Assembly: GCA_028275345.1 (NCBI GenBank)
Contig: JAPWUV010000001.1
Span: 434,001-498,000, forward strand
Length of the DNA: 64,000 bases
Direction of reading: 5' to 3'
Origin: a bacterium
GTDB taxonomy: Bacteria; Zhuqueibacterota; Zhuqueibacteria; Oleimicrobiales; Geothermoviventaceae
Position 1 is the first letter of the stretch, and each line of letters begins with the position of its first letter. The notes under the pieces are model-generated. The model was not told where the DNA came from. It did no database searches and worked only from the letters and a program-made list of their open reading frames with translations. Shown in pieces: positions 1 to 9,563 of this stretch. Both the position numbers and the translations under genes were made by a program.

Positions 1-2580
1 GGATTCCGGGGAGAGCTGTGGGTGCAGGATCTTTCCTACCCCGACCTGAGCGTCGACAGTCTGTGGGCGAGAGTCCGCGGCTCAACTTCGGCCTTGTTCG
101 TGGAGCAGTCCGTCTTTCGGGTCCACGGGGATCTGGTCGCCCTCGGCCGCTGGGTTTCCCGGCCGGAGCTCCGAGGCCGGCTGTGGGCTACGGGAACGGC
201 GAGCGGACCCATCAGCCGACCTGGCGCTCGTGCCTCAGTCGGGGCAACGAACATCCGGATCGGCTCGTTCCGTGCGGACAGCCTCAACGGGTTGGTCGAA
301 TTCGCTGGGGACTCGCTGAATTGGGCCGACCTTCGCATCTCCTTCTCCGACACCCTCGCAGCCGTGAGCCGGGGCAAGCTCGAATTTCGCGCCAAGGCCT
401 CAAGACTTGCGGCGGAGGTCAGCTTGTCTGGCCGTTCCGGGCGAGAGCGCACACCAATGGGGCAAATCTCCGGGATGGCGCTGTTCAGGCCGGATTCCCT
501 TTCCGCCTCCGCTTCCTGGGCGGACCTGGACCTCCACATCCTCAAGCAGTGGGTTCCTGAATTGGGTGACTTGTCGGGTCGGGCAAGTGGGGGCGCTTTT
601 CTCGCCGGTCCGAGATCTTCCCTCACCTTTCATGCGAACGTGCGTGCGGAGAAGTTGAGGTACCGGGAGATGGGTCCCGCGAGACTCGATGCGGAGGCTG
701 CCCTCGATTCCGGCTCGGTCAGCTTCGGGGGTGAGCTCTGGATCGCGGAGGACACGGCGGCCGTGCGTTTCTCCGGCGTGCTTCCGCTGCGGAGCGATCG
801 GGGCTGGAAGCTGGCGCCGGAGCCGGAGAACCCCGCCATCGTGAGCGTGACGACGGGTGGGGTGCATCTGGGGCCGCTGACGGACTGGCTTCGGGGAACT
901 CTGGCTTTGAACGGCAGGTTGGCGGCGAGAGCCAAGCTGTACAATGCCGGCGCGGGGTGGGAGCAAGATGTCGAAGCGACCCTCCGCGATGTGGAGATCG
1001 GCTGGCTCAAGCCTTCGCTCACTGTTTCCGGCACGGACGGATGGGTAGCGCTGAAAGGCGCGCTCGGAGCCCCGCTGATCCAGTTCAGCTTGAGGACGGG
1101 GAAGGTGGCGCTCCGGGGAGCACAGTTGGACAGCACTCGCTGGCACGGCTCGGGCAGTCGCGAATGGCTGCGGATCCGGCTGGGCGAGCTCTGGCTGAGC
1201 GGAGGTAAGGCATCCGTGGCCGGGCTTGTGCCACTCCGCCGGGGTCCGGGCGCGGACAGTCTGCGAGTGGTTTTCGGGGACTTCCCGGTGGGTGCGGCCA
1301 ACGCCTTCCTGCGCGGGCTGCGAGTGAATCGCGGGATGCTGAGCGGGGAGATTGGCCTCTTCTGGGCCGAAGGGCAGCCTTCGCTCCGCGGCGAGCTCGA
1401 GCTGGGCGCGAGCACTGTGGAGGTGAACGGAGTCAAGCCCGCGATCCAGTTCAGCACCTCCAGGTTTCAGTTCGCGGGCGATACGATCCGCGTGCAGAAG
1501 CTGGAGGGGAACTGGGGGAGGGGCCGGCTCACAGCCTCCGGCTGGCTGAGCATCTCTGCCCAAGGACTCCGTGCGGCCAACCTGAAGGCGTCCGCCCGGG
1601 AGCTTCATTTCACCGTCCCCGACGTGCTTGAGGTGCGTGTGGATCGGGCCGACTTGAGCTTGACTGCTCCCACAGAACGATTGCGGCTTTCGGGCCAGGT
1701 GACGTTGGACGAAACGCGCTTCATCCGCAATCTCCGGCTGAGCGATCTCGCTGGAGGTGCCCGGAGAGCTGAAGCACGGGAGGAGAAACGGAACCGTTTC
1801 CTCGAGCGACTGGAGCTGGATGTGGGCGTGCTGGCGCCAAAGCGGCTGCTCGTGGACATGAACCTCGGCAAGCTTCGGCTCGACGCCAATGTGGCCGTCT
1901 CGGGGACCGCTGCTGTGCCCCGGTTCGCGGGAGAAGTTCAGGTTACGGAAGGCTACGTGCTTTACCTCGACCGGAAGTTTGAGGTCACCCGCGGTGTGAT
2001 TCGCCAATACGACCCATACCGTCTGAATCCGGAAATCGACTTCGAGGCGGTGGCCCAGGTGGCTCCCTACTCGACTTCTGAAAGGTCCACGACCTACCAG
2101 GTGACCTTGCGGCTCACGGGCAATCTCGATCATCCGACGCTGGCGCTGGAGTCGACCCCGCCCCTCTCGCAATCGGACATCGTGAGCCTGCTCACGCTCG
2201 GCAGAGTGCGCACGCCGGAGGAATACACTTCGGCCGGCGAGCCCGGGCTGGGAGCTGTCCTGGTGGAAAGAGCTCGGGAGCTGTCGAGCCGCCAGGTGGC
2301 TGGCTTGGCCGAACGGCGGATCGAACGGCTCCTCAATCTGGAGAGCGTGAGCATCGAGGGGAATCTCTTCGAGCTGAATCAGTACTGGGCGCCTCGGGTC
2401 ACCATCACCAAACGACTGGCCGAGCGGCTCAACCTTTCCTATCAGACCGTCGTGGGCCACACGAACGAGCAGCGCATCAAGATCAGCTACCGCCTCACTC
2501 CCATCCTGTACCTGGATGGGGAGACGGATGAGCTGGGTCAGGCAGGAATTGACCTGCGCGCGAGGGTTCGATTCAAATGA
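1..2580 (+). CDS. tamB: TamB-like translocation/assembly module protein (5' end outside window)
   Basis: The reading frame is open at base 1, so this is the C-terminal 859 residues of a larger protein. TamB-family proteins are inner-membrane-anchored, periplasm-spanning beta-helical proteins that work with an Omp85 partner in building the outer membrane, probably by moving lipid or helping barrel assembly. What is seen is a long run of short beta-strand repeats (GxLxLxGxL type) and, near the end, the family signature PPLSQSDIVSLLTLGR followed by a strand-rich C-terminus (DUF490/TamB domain). The stop overlaps the start of the Omp85 gene by ATGA (2577-2580), implying translational coupling. 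The gene could also be called a generic AsmA-like/DUF490 protein, but the LSQSDIVSLL motif and the neighbour make TamB the best name. Confidence 0.9.
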   Translation, partial: GFRGELWVQDLSYPDLSVDSLWARVRGSTSALFVEQSVFRVHGDLVALGRWVSRPELRGRLWATGTASGPISRPGARASVGATNIRIGSFRADSLNGLVEFAGDSLNWADLRISFSDTLAAVSRGKLEFRAKASRLAAEVSLSGRSGRERTPMGQISGMALFRPDSLSASASWADLDLHILKQWVPELGDLSGRASGGAFLAGPRSSLTFHANVRAEKLRYREMGPARLDAEAALDSGSVSFGGELWIAEDTAAVRFSGVLPLRSDRGWKLAPEPENPAIVSVTTGGVHLGPLTDWLRGTLALNGRLAARAKLYNAGAGWEQDVEATLRDVEIGWLKPSLTVSGTDGWVALKGALGAPLIQFSLRTGKVALRGAQLDSTRWHGSGSREWLRIRLGELWLSGGKASVAGLVPLRRGPGADSLRVVFGDFPVGAANAFLRGLRVNRGMLSGEIGLFWAEGQPSLRGELELGASTVEVNGVKPAIQFSTSRFQFAGDTIRVQKLEGNWGRGRLTASGWLSISAQGLRAANLKASARELHFTVPDVLEVRVDRADLSLTAPTERLRLSGQVTLDETRFIRNLRLSDLAGGARRAEAREEKRNRFLERLELDVGVLAPKRLLVDMNLGKLRLDANVAVSGTAAVPRFAGEVQVTEGYVLYLDRKFEVTRGVIRQYDPYRLNPEIDFEAVAQVAPYSTSERSTTYQVTLRLTGNLDHPTLALESTPPLSQSDIVSLLTLGRVRTPEEYTSAGEPGLGAVLVERARELSSRQVAGLAERRIERLLNLESVSIEGNLFELNQYWAPRVTITKRLAERLNLSYQTVVGHTNEQRIKISYRLTPILYLDGETDELGQAGIDLRARVRFK

Positions 2581-4352
2581 GTCGGAGACGATTGGTTCTG
2601 TTCCAGGCGGCGGTGCTGTTGAGCGTAGCGAACGCGTTCTCCCAACCTTGGTACGTGCGGCAGGTGATTTTCGAGGGGAACGAGGCCTTCAGCCGGAAGG
2701 TTCTGCTTCGGCGGATGGCTCAACGTCCCTCCGGCTTTTTCGGGAAGACCCTTTTCTCGCGCCAGGTTCTGCAAGACGACGTGGTTTCGCTGCTGTCCTT
2801 TTACCGAAACCAAGGTTACCTGGAAGCGCGGGTACAAGCTCGGGAGGCCCGGTTCGACTCCTCGAAGCATCGCGTGGACATCTGGATCGAGGTGGAGGAG
2901 GGGCGAAGGACGATCATCTCGGACGTGGCCGTATTCGGCAATCGGGCGTTCCCCGATTCGTTCTACCTGAAGCTGGTTGAATCCCGTCCCGGGACGCCGT
3001 TGGTCTCCGCCCGCATCGATCAGGACGTGCGCCGGATCGTGGAAGCGTTGGGCGAGCAGGGTTACCTGGCGGCGCAGGTGGCGCCGGAGGTGAGGCTTCG
3101 GCCGGAGGAGGCCCTTGCGGTGCTGGAGTTCACGGTGAACGAGGGGCCACAGGTCCGCGTCGCGCGTCTTCAGGTGGAGGGCCTGCAACGTGTGCGCCTG
3201 CACGCGGTGGAGCGCGAGCTCCGCATCCGGAGGGGGGAGGTCCTGCGCCTTTCATCTATCCGCGACTCCATCAGCCGGCTCTACCGGACGGGGCTGTTCC
3301 GTTCTGTGGAGATCGGCCCGGCGGCTCAGGATTCAGCCGACGGCTGGAGGACCGTGTTAGTGCGCGTTTCCGAGCTGGATTTCGGGCAGGTGGAAGGGGG
3401 ACTTGGGTTCGGCACCTACGACAAGCTCCGCGCCTCCGTGGAAGCTTCCTACGGGAATCTCTTCGGAGACGGGCGGAAGATCGGCCTGACCGGACGGGCC
3501 AGCTTCGTTCGCCAGAAGGTGGAACTGGCGTACTCGGACCCCTGGGCACTCGGTCTCCCGGTGCGGCTGGATGGGAACGGCTACTACGAGCATCACGACG
3601 AGCAGAGCTACGAAGCGGTCCTGTACGGCCTCCGGATGACCGTGGGTACCCAGTCCCGCCGGCGTCACATCCTACGTTTCGCACTGCGAGACGAGTCTGT
3701 CCGTTGGCTGAGACTATTGGGGCAGCCGCCTCAAAACGTACGGGCCAAGAATACCCGGAGCGCCATCGCCAGCTACGCCTTCGACGTGCGGGACGACCTT
3801 TTCAACCCGACCCAGGGCAACTACTTCCTGGCCCAAGCGGAACTGGCCGGACTGGGCGGACCGGGTACGAACCAATTCGCGCGTCTCATTCTGGACTACC
3901 GTACCTATCGTCCGTGGCGAGAACGGGTGCATCTGTCGACGGCCATTCGCTTCGGAATCGTGCAGGAATACGGGTTGAGCACGGAGGTCCCCATCCAGGA
4001 GCGTTTCTTCGCCGGCGGCGCCAAAAGCATACGCGGGTTCAGCGAGAGGCGACTCGGTCCCACCACTCCTGATGGTATCCCGCTCGGCGGACGTGTCTCC
4101 CTGGTTGCTAACCTCCTGGAGGCCAGGTTCCCGCTGTGGAAGCCAATCCGCGGGGCGATATTCCTCGACGCGGGCAATGTGTGGACGGACCGGCGCTCTT
4201 TCTCACTCCGGGATCTGCGTTGGGTTGGAGGCGTAGGGCTGAGGGTGAATTCCCCCCTCGGCGTGGTGCGTCTGGATTTTGGGCTGAGACTGGATCGCCG
4301 CCCGGGCGAGCCAGCGGGCGCCATCCTCCTCGACATGGGGCAGGCTTTCTGA
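2577..4352 (+). CDS. tamA: TamA/BamA-family outer-membrane protein (POTRA x3 + Omp85 barrel)
   Basis: 591 residues, matching TamA length rather than the roughly 800 of BamA. Residues 1-22 look like a signal peptide (ends NAFSQ). Three POTRA repeats follow, recognisable as VIFEGNEAF (about 30), VAVFGNRAF (about 120) and LQVEGLQRV (about 200), each with the terminal 'YRNQGYL/GEQGYL/YRTGLF' helix-strand pattern. The barrel runs from about 265 and carries the conserved Omp85 lid-loop motif as SIRGF, then ends in a C-terminal Phe, as expected for a beta-signal. The gene starts inside the stop of the TamB-like gene, so the two are made together. The role is insertion or assembly of outer-membrane proteins with TamB. 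A BamA paralogue is the alternative, but three rather than five POTRAs and the TamB neighbour favour TamA. Confidence 0.88.
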   Translation: MSRRRLVLFQAAVLLSVANAFSQPWYVRQVIFEGNEAFSRKVLLRRMAQRPSGFFGKTLFSRQVLQDDVVSLLSFYRNQGYLEARVQAREARFDSSKHRVDIWIEVEEGRRTIISDVAVFGNRAFPDSFYLKLVESRPGTPLVSARIDQDVRRIVEALGEQGYLAAQVAPEVRLRPEEALAVLEFTVNEGPQVRVARLQVEGLQRVRLHAVERELRIRRGEVLRLSSIRDSISRLYRTGLFRSVEIGPAAQDSADGWRTVLVRVSELDFGQVEGGLGFGTYDKLRASVEASYGNLFGDGRKIGLTGRASFVRQKVELAYSDPWALGLPVRLDGNGYYEHHDEQSYEAVLYGLRMTVGTQSRRRHILRFALRDESVRWLRLLGQPPQNVRAKNTRSAIASYAFDVRDDLFNPTQGNYFLAQAELAGLGGPGTNQFARLILDYRTYRPWRERVHLSTAIRFGIVQEYGLSTEVPIQERFFAGGAKSIRGFSERRLGPTTPDGIPLGGRVSLVANLLEARFPLWKPIRGAIFLDAGNVWTDRRSFSLRDLRWVGGVGLRVNSPLGVVRLDFGLRLDRRPGEPAGAILLDMGQAF

Positions 4353-4536
4353 ATCGGAAACGGGCGGATAAGAGAGGGATGCAGGCGAGAAGGGCTTTTC
4401 GGTCGGAATGGTCTCTATCGGCACCCGCAAGGGCATCGTGTCCGGTTCGGTTCAGCAGGCCTCGGAGGGGCGCATCAAGATGCTCCGGGCAACGGATGTT
4501 TTCGCGAGCGGAGGCAATTTCGGGGAGGAGGTCAGA

Positions 4537-6081
4537 ATGAAGATCACAGGAGTTCGACGATCGAACGGTGCTGCGAGAGGCCAGTTCCGGGCCCTCCTTT
4601 CGGGGCTTACGAGCGGTGCCCGCTGGCTTGCGATTTTCCTGGGGATCGTCCTCGGGGCGGATTCGGCTGGCCGGGCCCAGAGCTTCGCCGCTTTCATCCT
4701 ACGCGCCCTGTCCACCCCGGAGGCGAACCGCCAGGCAGTGGTGGATAGCTTCCTTGCCGCATTGGCCTCCTGTCCCCTCATCGAGGCCGATACCGTGGCG
4801 CACTTCCTGTACGCGGGTCAGGCATCGAGTGTGACGGTGGCTGGGGACATGAACCAGTGGGATCCCCGCGCCTGGCCCATGAGAAACCTGACTGGGACCA
4901 CCCTCTGGTATCGAACCGCGGTGTTCGAGAGAGATGCTCGCATCGACTACAAGTTCGTGGTGGACGGCGGGACCTGGCTTCTGGATCCCCGGAACCCATA
5001 CCAGGTGCGGGGAGGTTTTGGGCCGAACTCGGAATTGCGCATGCCCGGGTACGTGCCGCCCGATGAGGTCGTGTACCGGCCCGAGGTCCCGCACGGGACC
5101 CTGCGAGATACGACCGTCACCAGCTTTTTCCTCGGCAACACACGGACGATCCGCGTCTACCTCCCGCCGGGTTACGACGGAGGCCAGGAGAGTCTGCCGT
5201 TGCTTCTGGTGCACGACGGCCTGGAATACATCAGCCTGGCGCAGGCCCATGTGGTGCTGGACAATCTGATCGCTGCCCAACGGATCCGGCCGGTGGTGGC
5301 TGTGTTCGTCCCTCCTGTGGACCGCACGGCGGAGTATGCCGGGAGCAAGAAAGAGCTCTTCACGCGTTTCCTGCTGGAAGAATTACTCCCGGCGCTCTGT
5401 CGACGGTACCGGATCGCCTCCGATCCTTCCTTGCGAGCCGTACTCGGGGCGTCCAACGGGGGAAATATCGCTCTTTACCTGGGTCTCCACCACCCCGAGG
5501 CCTTCGGGAACGTTGCGGCGCAGAGCAGCAACGTGGAGCCGGAGATCGCCGCGGGTTTTCGGGACGGCCCGCGCTTACCCCTGCGCATTTACCTTGACCT
5601 CGGGACGTACGACATCCCTTTGATCATCGAGCGGGTGAGGGGACTCGTCCCTATTCTCACCGAACGAGGATATCCGCTGCGCTGCGCTGAGTACCACGAG
5701 GGTCATAGCTGGGGGAACTGGCGAGCGCACGTGGACGAGGCGCTGGAGTTCTTCTTTCCGGGCCCGGCCCTCCGCGTTGGGATGCTGGAAGAGACGCTTC
5801 CCACGACGCCGCGGGTTCAGGTTTACCCGAACCCGATGAAGGGCTCCGGCACGCTGGCGGTCCATCTCCCGCGCGGCACGTCCTTCGAGATTCGTCTCTA
5901 CGATGTGCGCGGTCGTTGCCAGCGTACGCTCCGGTCTTGCGCCGGGTCCGCCGGCGTCACGACCGTTTGGCTCGATGCGCGGGACGATCGCGGTTTCCCG
6001 CTCGAGAGCGGGCTCTACATCTGCCGACTCGCGGCGCCCGGCGGGATCACCTCCGTGGGGCGGCTCATCCTTTTGCGGTGA
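4537..6081 (+). CDS. Exported esterase with N-terminal E-set/CBM48-like domain and C-terminal sorting domain
   Basis: 514 residues from the ATG at 4537, chosen because GGGGAGGAGG sits 5-6 bases upstream and the product then opens with a long signal peptide (to about 48, ending GRAQ). An upstream ATG at 4408 would put about 43 residues before it. Residues about 85-170 resemble the glycogen-binding E-set fold (VTVAGDMNQWDP, DYKFVVDGGTWLLDP). Residues about 185-410 are an enterochelin-esterase/esterase-D-like alpha/beta hydrolase with nucleophile Ser306 in GASNGG and His390 in EGHSW. The last 85 residues (VYPNPMKGSG ... LESGLYICRL) match type IX/FlgD-Ig-like C-terminal sorting domains. It probably acts outside the cell or on its surface on an acylated sugar or peptide; the substrate is unknown. 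Confidence 0.85.
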   Translation: MKITGVRRSNGAARGQFRALLSGLTSGARWLAIFLGIVLGADSAGRAQSFAAFILRALSTPEANRQAVVDSFLAALASCPLIEADTVAHFLYAGQASSVTVAGDMNQWDPRAWPMRNLTGTTLWYRTAVFERDARIDYKFVVDGGTWLLDPRNPYQVRGGFGPNSELRMPGYVPPDEVVYRPEVPHGTLRDTTVTSFFLGNTRTIRVYLPPGYDGGQESLPLLLVHDGLEYISLAQAHVVLDNLIAAQRIRPVVAVFVPPVDRTAEYAGSKKELFTRFLLEELLPALCRRYRIASDPSLRAVLGASNGGNIALYLGLHHPEAFGNVAAQSSNVEPEIAAGFRDGPRLPLRIYLDLGTYDIPLIIERVRGLVPILTERGYPLRCAEYHEGHSWGNWRAHVDEALEFFFPGPALRVGMLEETLPTTPRVQVYPNPMKGSGTLAVHLPRGTSFEIRLYDVRGRCQRTLRSCAGSAGVTTVWLDARDDRGFPLESGLYICRLAAPGGITSVGRLILLR

Positions 6082-6115
6082 GCGAAACCTCTCTCTTCTT
6101 GGGTGAGAAAGACGA

Positions 6116-8008
6116 TCACGGGAGCTTTTTCAGGATCTCCCCTGCCTTTTTTCGGGCGGCCTTTTCGAGCTCGGACTTCTGCCTTTGCTTCTCTTCCTCG
6201 ATGCGACGCTCCAGCTCCTGCTTCTTCAGTTCAATGAGCTTGTCGCGTTCCTCGAACAAGGTGCGATACTCCTCCACTTTCTCCGCCACAGGCCGGAGAT
6301 TCGCGTCGTACCAGGCGAGAAGGCGGCGCCGCTGCTCATCGGCGAGCCGCTGGACTCGGGCTTCCAGCTGCGCCTGGGCCTGGGCGATCTGCTCGCCCAC
6401 GAGCGTTCGCAGCTGATGGGAAAGTAGGACGTCCAGGTTCGACCGCAGCCGGAGCGAAAGGTGGTCGACGGGTCCGTGGATCTGCGCCTCGAGGTCGAGG
6501 TTCCGGATATCGCTGAAGAGGCGGCGGAGCATTTGGGCTACCCGGTCGTCGCCCGCGGGATCGTCGAACAGGAATGCGGCGTCGGGACAGCGGATCAGCA
6601 TGTCCACGCGGAGATCTTCGCCCTTCAGCTCGAACTGCAGACTGGCGTTCGCCCGGTTCAGCTGGAGACTGGAGGGGAAGTAGCGGCTTCGAGGGAAAGG
6701 CACCTCGCCCAGCGCCAGCGAGGTCACCTGCAAGTCGAATTGGTCCAAGACGATCTCCGAAGTGTGGTCCAGCAGGCCATCGAGACGGAAGCGAGTTCCC
6801 TGCGTCGTCCGACCTTCGAGTTGGAGCGTGGCTGGCTTGCCGAAGAGCCTCGGGTTCGAATTGAAGTTCTGGAGCATCCCGGAGAGGAACCACGCTCGTG
6901 TCGTGTCGGTCCGTGAAGAGACGGCGGAGATTTCCACCCGCCGAACCAGCCATTTGGGCCACCGCTCGGTGACCGGGAAACTCACATTGATCCCCTTCCC
7001 TCGCGGCGGTTTCTGCACCTTACCAGCTCTGGCGAAGGCCTGGGCCTTCTCGACGTAGGGCATGGCTTCGCGCGCTTTCTCCACCAGCTGGAGGGCCGTC
7101 AACACCCTGTCGACCACGGCGGGGCCGAAGAGCATCTGGGCGACCTCGGCCACATCGAAGCTGGGTAATCCTACCGACGCCCGCAGGCGGGCGAGGTCAG
7201 CCTTCGCCCAATCATCGACGCGCTGCATACGCCGGTTGGCCAGCTCGATTTCCGAGCGTACCCAGGCTCGGCTGGAATCGAAGCGCGTGCGGTATCTTTG
7301 CAGGGAATTGCGGGCTTCCTGGACGCGCTGGAGGGCGTCGGTGAGCTCGGCCAGCGAGCGGATCTCCGCTGGCCGAATGGGCTGGACAAGCCCCGTCACC
7401 CGTTCGAGCTCATCCCGAGGATCCAGCTGCACCACCCGCGCGCGAAGTTCCTGCGCCGTACCCTGGAGGTGGGTAAAAAGCGTTTCCACGCTGTCCGGGG
7501 TTGTGAGTCCCAGGACGCGGATCAGGCTGTCCACATCGATGCGCCGTTGTGCGAACCGCGCCAGGTCGGGGAGCGGTGTCTCGTCCAGCTTGGCCTGCAA
7601 TACCTTCCGCGCCCGCTCCGTGAGGGAGGGGCCGGCTGGCTTCGGTCTTTTCCCCGGGATCGCCCCGTCCGTCTTGCGCGGCGAATTGAAGCGGATCTCC
7701 CGGACGTAGAATTCCCGGATCACGTAGCGATTCCAGAGCAGGGGCTTCCATTCCAGCTTGAGTCCGGAGGGGCCAAGCTCGATCCAGTTGTGCCAGGTGT
7801 CGTTGGGATTGGTCACCTGGAAGCGGTCAAAGCCCAGCCGAAGGCGGAGGAAGTCCAGCGACAGATCATCGACTTCCACCTTGGCCCCCACGGCCGCTGT
7901 CCCGGCGGACTCGATCGCCGACTCGATCAGGGCATTCCGCCGAACGTAGAGGTACACGAGCAAGGCCAGGAGGACGATGGCGAGGACCACGAGCGCTTTC
8001 TTCCGCAT
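6116..8008 (-). CDS. TIGR03545 family membrane-anchored protein
   Basis: 630 residues. One N-terminal membrane segment (about 5-23) is followed by an AsmA/DUF748-like strand pattern (VEVDDLSLDF, RFQVTNP, GLKLEWKPLLW) and a long periplasmic region. The last ~90 residues form a highly charged coiled coil (RLADEQRRRLL ... KKAGEILKKLP). Family members are usually encoded beside TIGR03546 proteins, as here: the partner ends 54 bases upstream on the same strand. The function is not known; the layout suggests an inner-membrane protein reaching into the periplasm, perhaps in envelope or lipid homeostasis. The ATG at 8008 follows a GAGGTGG Shine-Dalgarno. It converges on the esterase gene with only 34 bases between the stops. 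Confidence 0.8.
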   Translation of the reverse strand: MRKKALVVLAIVLLALLVYLYVRRNALIESAIESAGTAAVGAKVEVDDLSLDFLRLRLGFDRFQVTNPNDTWHNWIELGPSGLKLEWKPLLWNRYVIREFYVREIRFNSPRKTDGAIPGKRPKPAGPSLTERARKVLQAKLDETPLPDLARFAQRRIDVDSLIRVLGLTTPDSVETLFTHLQGTAQELRARVVQLDPRDELERVTGLVQPIRPAEIRSLAELTDALQRVQEARNSLQRYRTRFDSSRAWVRSEIELANRRMQRVDDWAKADLARLRASVGLPSFDVAEVAQMLFGPAVVDRVLTALQLVEKAREAMPYVEKAQAFARAGKVQKPPRGKGINVSFPVTERWPKWLVRRVEISAVSSRTDTTRAWFLSGMLQNFNSNPRLFGKPATLQLEGRTTQGTRFRLDGLLDHTSEIVLDQFDLQVTSLALGEVPFPRSRYFPSSLQLNRANASLQFELKGEDLRVDMLIRCPDAAFLFDDPAGDDRVAQMLRRLFSDIRNLDLEAQIHGPVDHLSLRLRSNLDVLLSHQLRTLVGEQIAQAQAQLEARVQRLADEQRRRLLAWYDANLRPVAEKVEEYRTLFEERDKLIELKKQELERRIEEEKQRQKSELEKAARKKAGEILKKLP

Positions 8009-8062
8009 GGCTTCGTTCCCACCTCTGCCAGAATGCCGATTCTCTCCCCCCGACGGCCGGGG

Positions 8063-8587
8063 TCAGGAGAGCTCCAAATCCCGGACTTTGAAATACCACT
8101 GGACGATCTTCAATCCGCGCACGAAGCGAACGGCCTGGCTGTCCTGAAACTTCTGCGCCCAGGATCGCCGGTAGGCTCGGATGCCTTCCCTCGCTGCGAA
8201 GAAGATGGCCGGCGCCAGGACGATCGCGACCACCGTACTCCCGAAAACCAGCGTATTGTAGAAGCGGGTCAGAGGCGCGATGGGCAGATTGTACAGCCGC
8301 GTGTAGAATGCCTGCAGGGACGGTAGCGTGAGGAGCGACAATCCGAGAGAGTGAAACCAAGGGTCGAAGAGGTAGGCGATGAAACCAAAGAAGAAATAGG
8401 CAAGGCCGAAAGCGGCGAAATTCAATCGCACCACAGCGGCCAAGAGGATGAGCAGGATATTCTGCAAGCTGAGGAAGGGCGTGAGCCCCACGATGAAGCC
8501 CACCGTGAAGCCCCCGGCGATCGCTCCGGGGGAATCCCCTTCCCGCAAGACTCTGATGAACCTGGAAACCAGCTGAAGCCAGAACAT
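8063..8587 (-). CDS. TIGR03546 family (DUF2062-like) small membrane protein
   Basis: 174 residues with about four hydrophobic segments (roughly 25-60, 62-80, 82-105, 120-150) and a Gly/Pro-rich turn SPGAIAGGFTVGFIVGLTP typical of DUF2062/TIGR03546 proteins. The function is unknown. It is the first gene of a two-gene operon with the TIGR03545 gene; the pairing is itself strong support for both calls. The start at 8587 is preceded by GGAGGTGG, and a good sigma-70-like promoter lies at 8638-8666. Confidence 0.82.
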   Translation of the reverse strand: MFWLQLVSRFIRVLREGDSPGAIAGGFTVGFIVGLTPFLSLQNILLILLAAVVRLNFAAFGLAYFFFGFIAYLFDPWFHSLGLSLLTLPSLQAFYTRLYNLPIAPLTRFYNTLVFGSTVVAIVLAPAIFFAAREGIRAYRRSWAQKFQDSQAVRFVRGLKIVQWYFKVRDLELS

Positions 8588-8890
8588 CGGCCACCTCCAC
8601 CGCTTGTCCTCTGCGCCGCGTTTTCGAACGGCACGGTATTGTACGCAAGAGAAGACTCATTTCCAAGAAACAGCCAGAGCCATCGCGCGGAGTTGATCCG
8701 CCTCACGGCTCATGTGGCGCCCGGACTCACCCCTCCCCACCGGAAGACGGTGCGGCCGTGCGATTTCCACTTGCCGCGGAACGCCAGGATTCGCGAAATT
8801 GCGCGTGCGGTGCGGATGCTTGGATGACGGCATCCTCGGGATGCTCACGGCAGTGCAAGGCGTTGGACGCAGGACGAGGGAGGTGAACGG
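8588..8890. other. Divergent intergenic region
   Basis: About 300 bases between the divergent TIGR03546 and RidA genes. It holds the minus-strand promoter at 8638-8666 and the Shine-Dalgarno sequences of both genes. I see no convincing plus-strand promoter, hairpin or small gene in the rest. Confidence 0.6.
8638..8666 (-). promoter_or_regulatory. Sigma-70-like promoter for the TIGR03546/03545 operon
   Basis: Read on the minus strand: TTGGAA (8666-8661), 17-base spacer, TACAAT (8643-8638). The -10 box lies about 51 bases before the ATG at 8587. Confidence 0.6.
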
Positions 8891-9361
8891 ATGCGGAGAC
8901 GGACCGCCTACTCGGGGCTTTGCCTCCTCTTGCTGGCCGCGGGCTGTGCTCACCAGAGGGCTTCCTGGAACTGGACCAAGGAGATCATCGCGACGGACGC
9001 GGCTCCCCGGGCTATCGGCCCGTACAGCCAGGCCGTGCGGGTGGGGCCATGGCTTTTCGTCTCAGGCCAGATTGCCATCAAGCCGTCGACGGGTGAGCTC
9101 GTGACCTCAGACTTTGATTCGGAATTGCGGCAGGTTCTGGAAAACGTGGGCGCGATCCTTCGCGCAGCCGGCATGGACTATCGAGACGTGGTTCAGGCAA
9201 CGGTATTCGTCAGCGACTTGAGTTTCTACGCCAAGCTTAACGAGGTGTACTCCACCTACTTCCGCGGTGACTTTCCGGCGCGCTGCGCGGTACAGGTCGC
9301 GCGCCTGCCCAGGGATGTGCACGTGGAGGTCGCCGTCATCGCTTACCGAGCGGAGCGTTAG
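8891..9361 (+). CDS. ridA: RidA/YjgF-family protein with lipoprotein signal
   Basis: 156 residues. The Rid fold is clear: IGPYSQAV near the start of the domain, FVSGQIAI, TVFVSDL, and the Arg of the FPARCAVQVARLP segment. That Arg holds the substrate carboxylate in RidA enzymes that hydrolyse reactive 2-imino/enamine acids to 2-oxo acids and ammonia. Unusually, the protein starts with a signal peptide and lipobox (LLLAAGC, Cys about 19), so it should be a periplasmic lipoprotein rather than cytosolic. The ATG at 8891 follows GGGAGGTGA. It lies 200 bases before the ureohydrolase gene on the same strand. Confidence 0.88.
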   Translation: MRRRTAYSGLCLLLLAAGCAHQRASWNWTKEIIATDAAPRAIGPYSQAVRVGPWLFVSGQIAIKPSTGELVTSDFDSELRQVLENVGAILRAAGMDYRDVVQATVFVSDLSFYAKLNEVYSTYFRGDFPARCAVQVARLPRDVHVEVAVIAYRAER

Positions 9362-9563
9362 CCACGGAGTGGGTGTGCTGAAGCCGACGGCACCCAGGGA
9401 TTCGGGCTGAATGTGACGGAGTCCCGGCAAGCGTCCCGGGAGGAACGGTGGCTCGGCCCGCCGGGTTAAACGATCAGATTCCTTCCATTCTGCGTGCGGT
9501 TTTCCTGCGGGACGATCCGGCCATGACGTCGCAACAGGTTCGGCGCCAAGCGGGAGGGGAACC

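Noticed and set aside
400-2460. Long open frame on the minus strand inside the tamB-like gene, and similar ones inside 34185-37139 and 38496-40775
   Set aside because: GC-rich DNA leaves long antisense frames open. They lack homology, have odd Arg/His/Pro-rich composition and lie fully inside well-supported genes.
2565-2574. tRNA T-loop-like GGTTCGATTC
   Set aside because: It lies in the coding end of the TamB-like gene and no acceptor stem or other arms can be formed.
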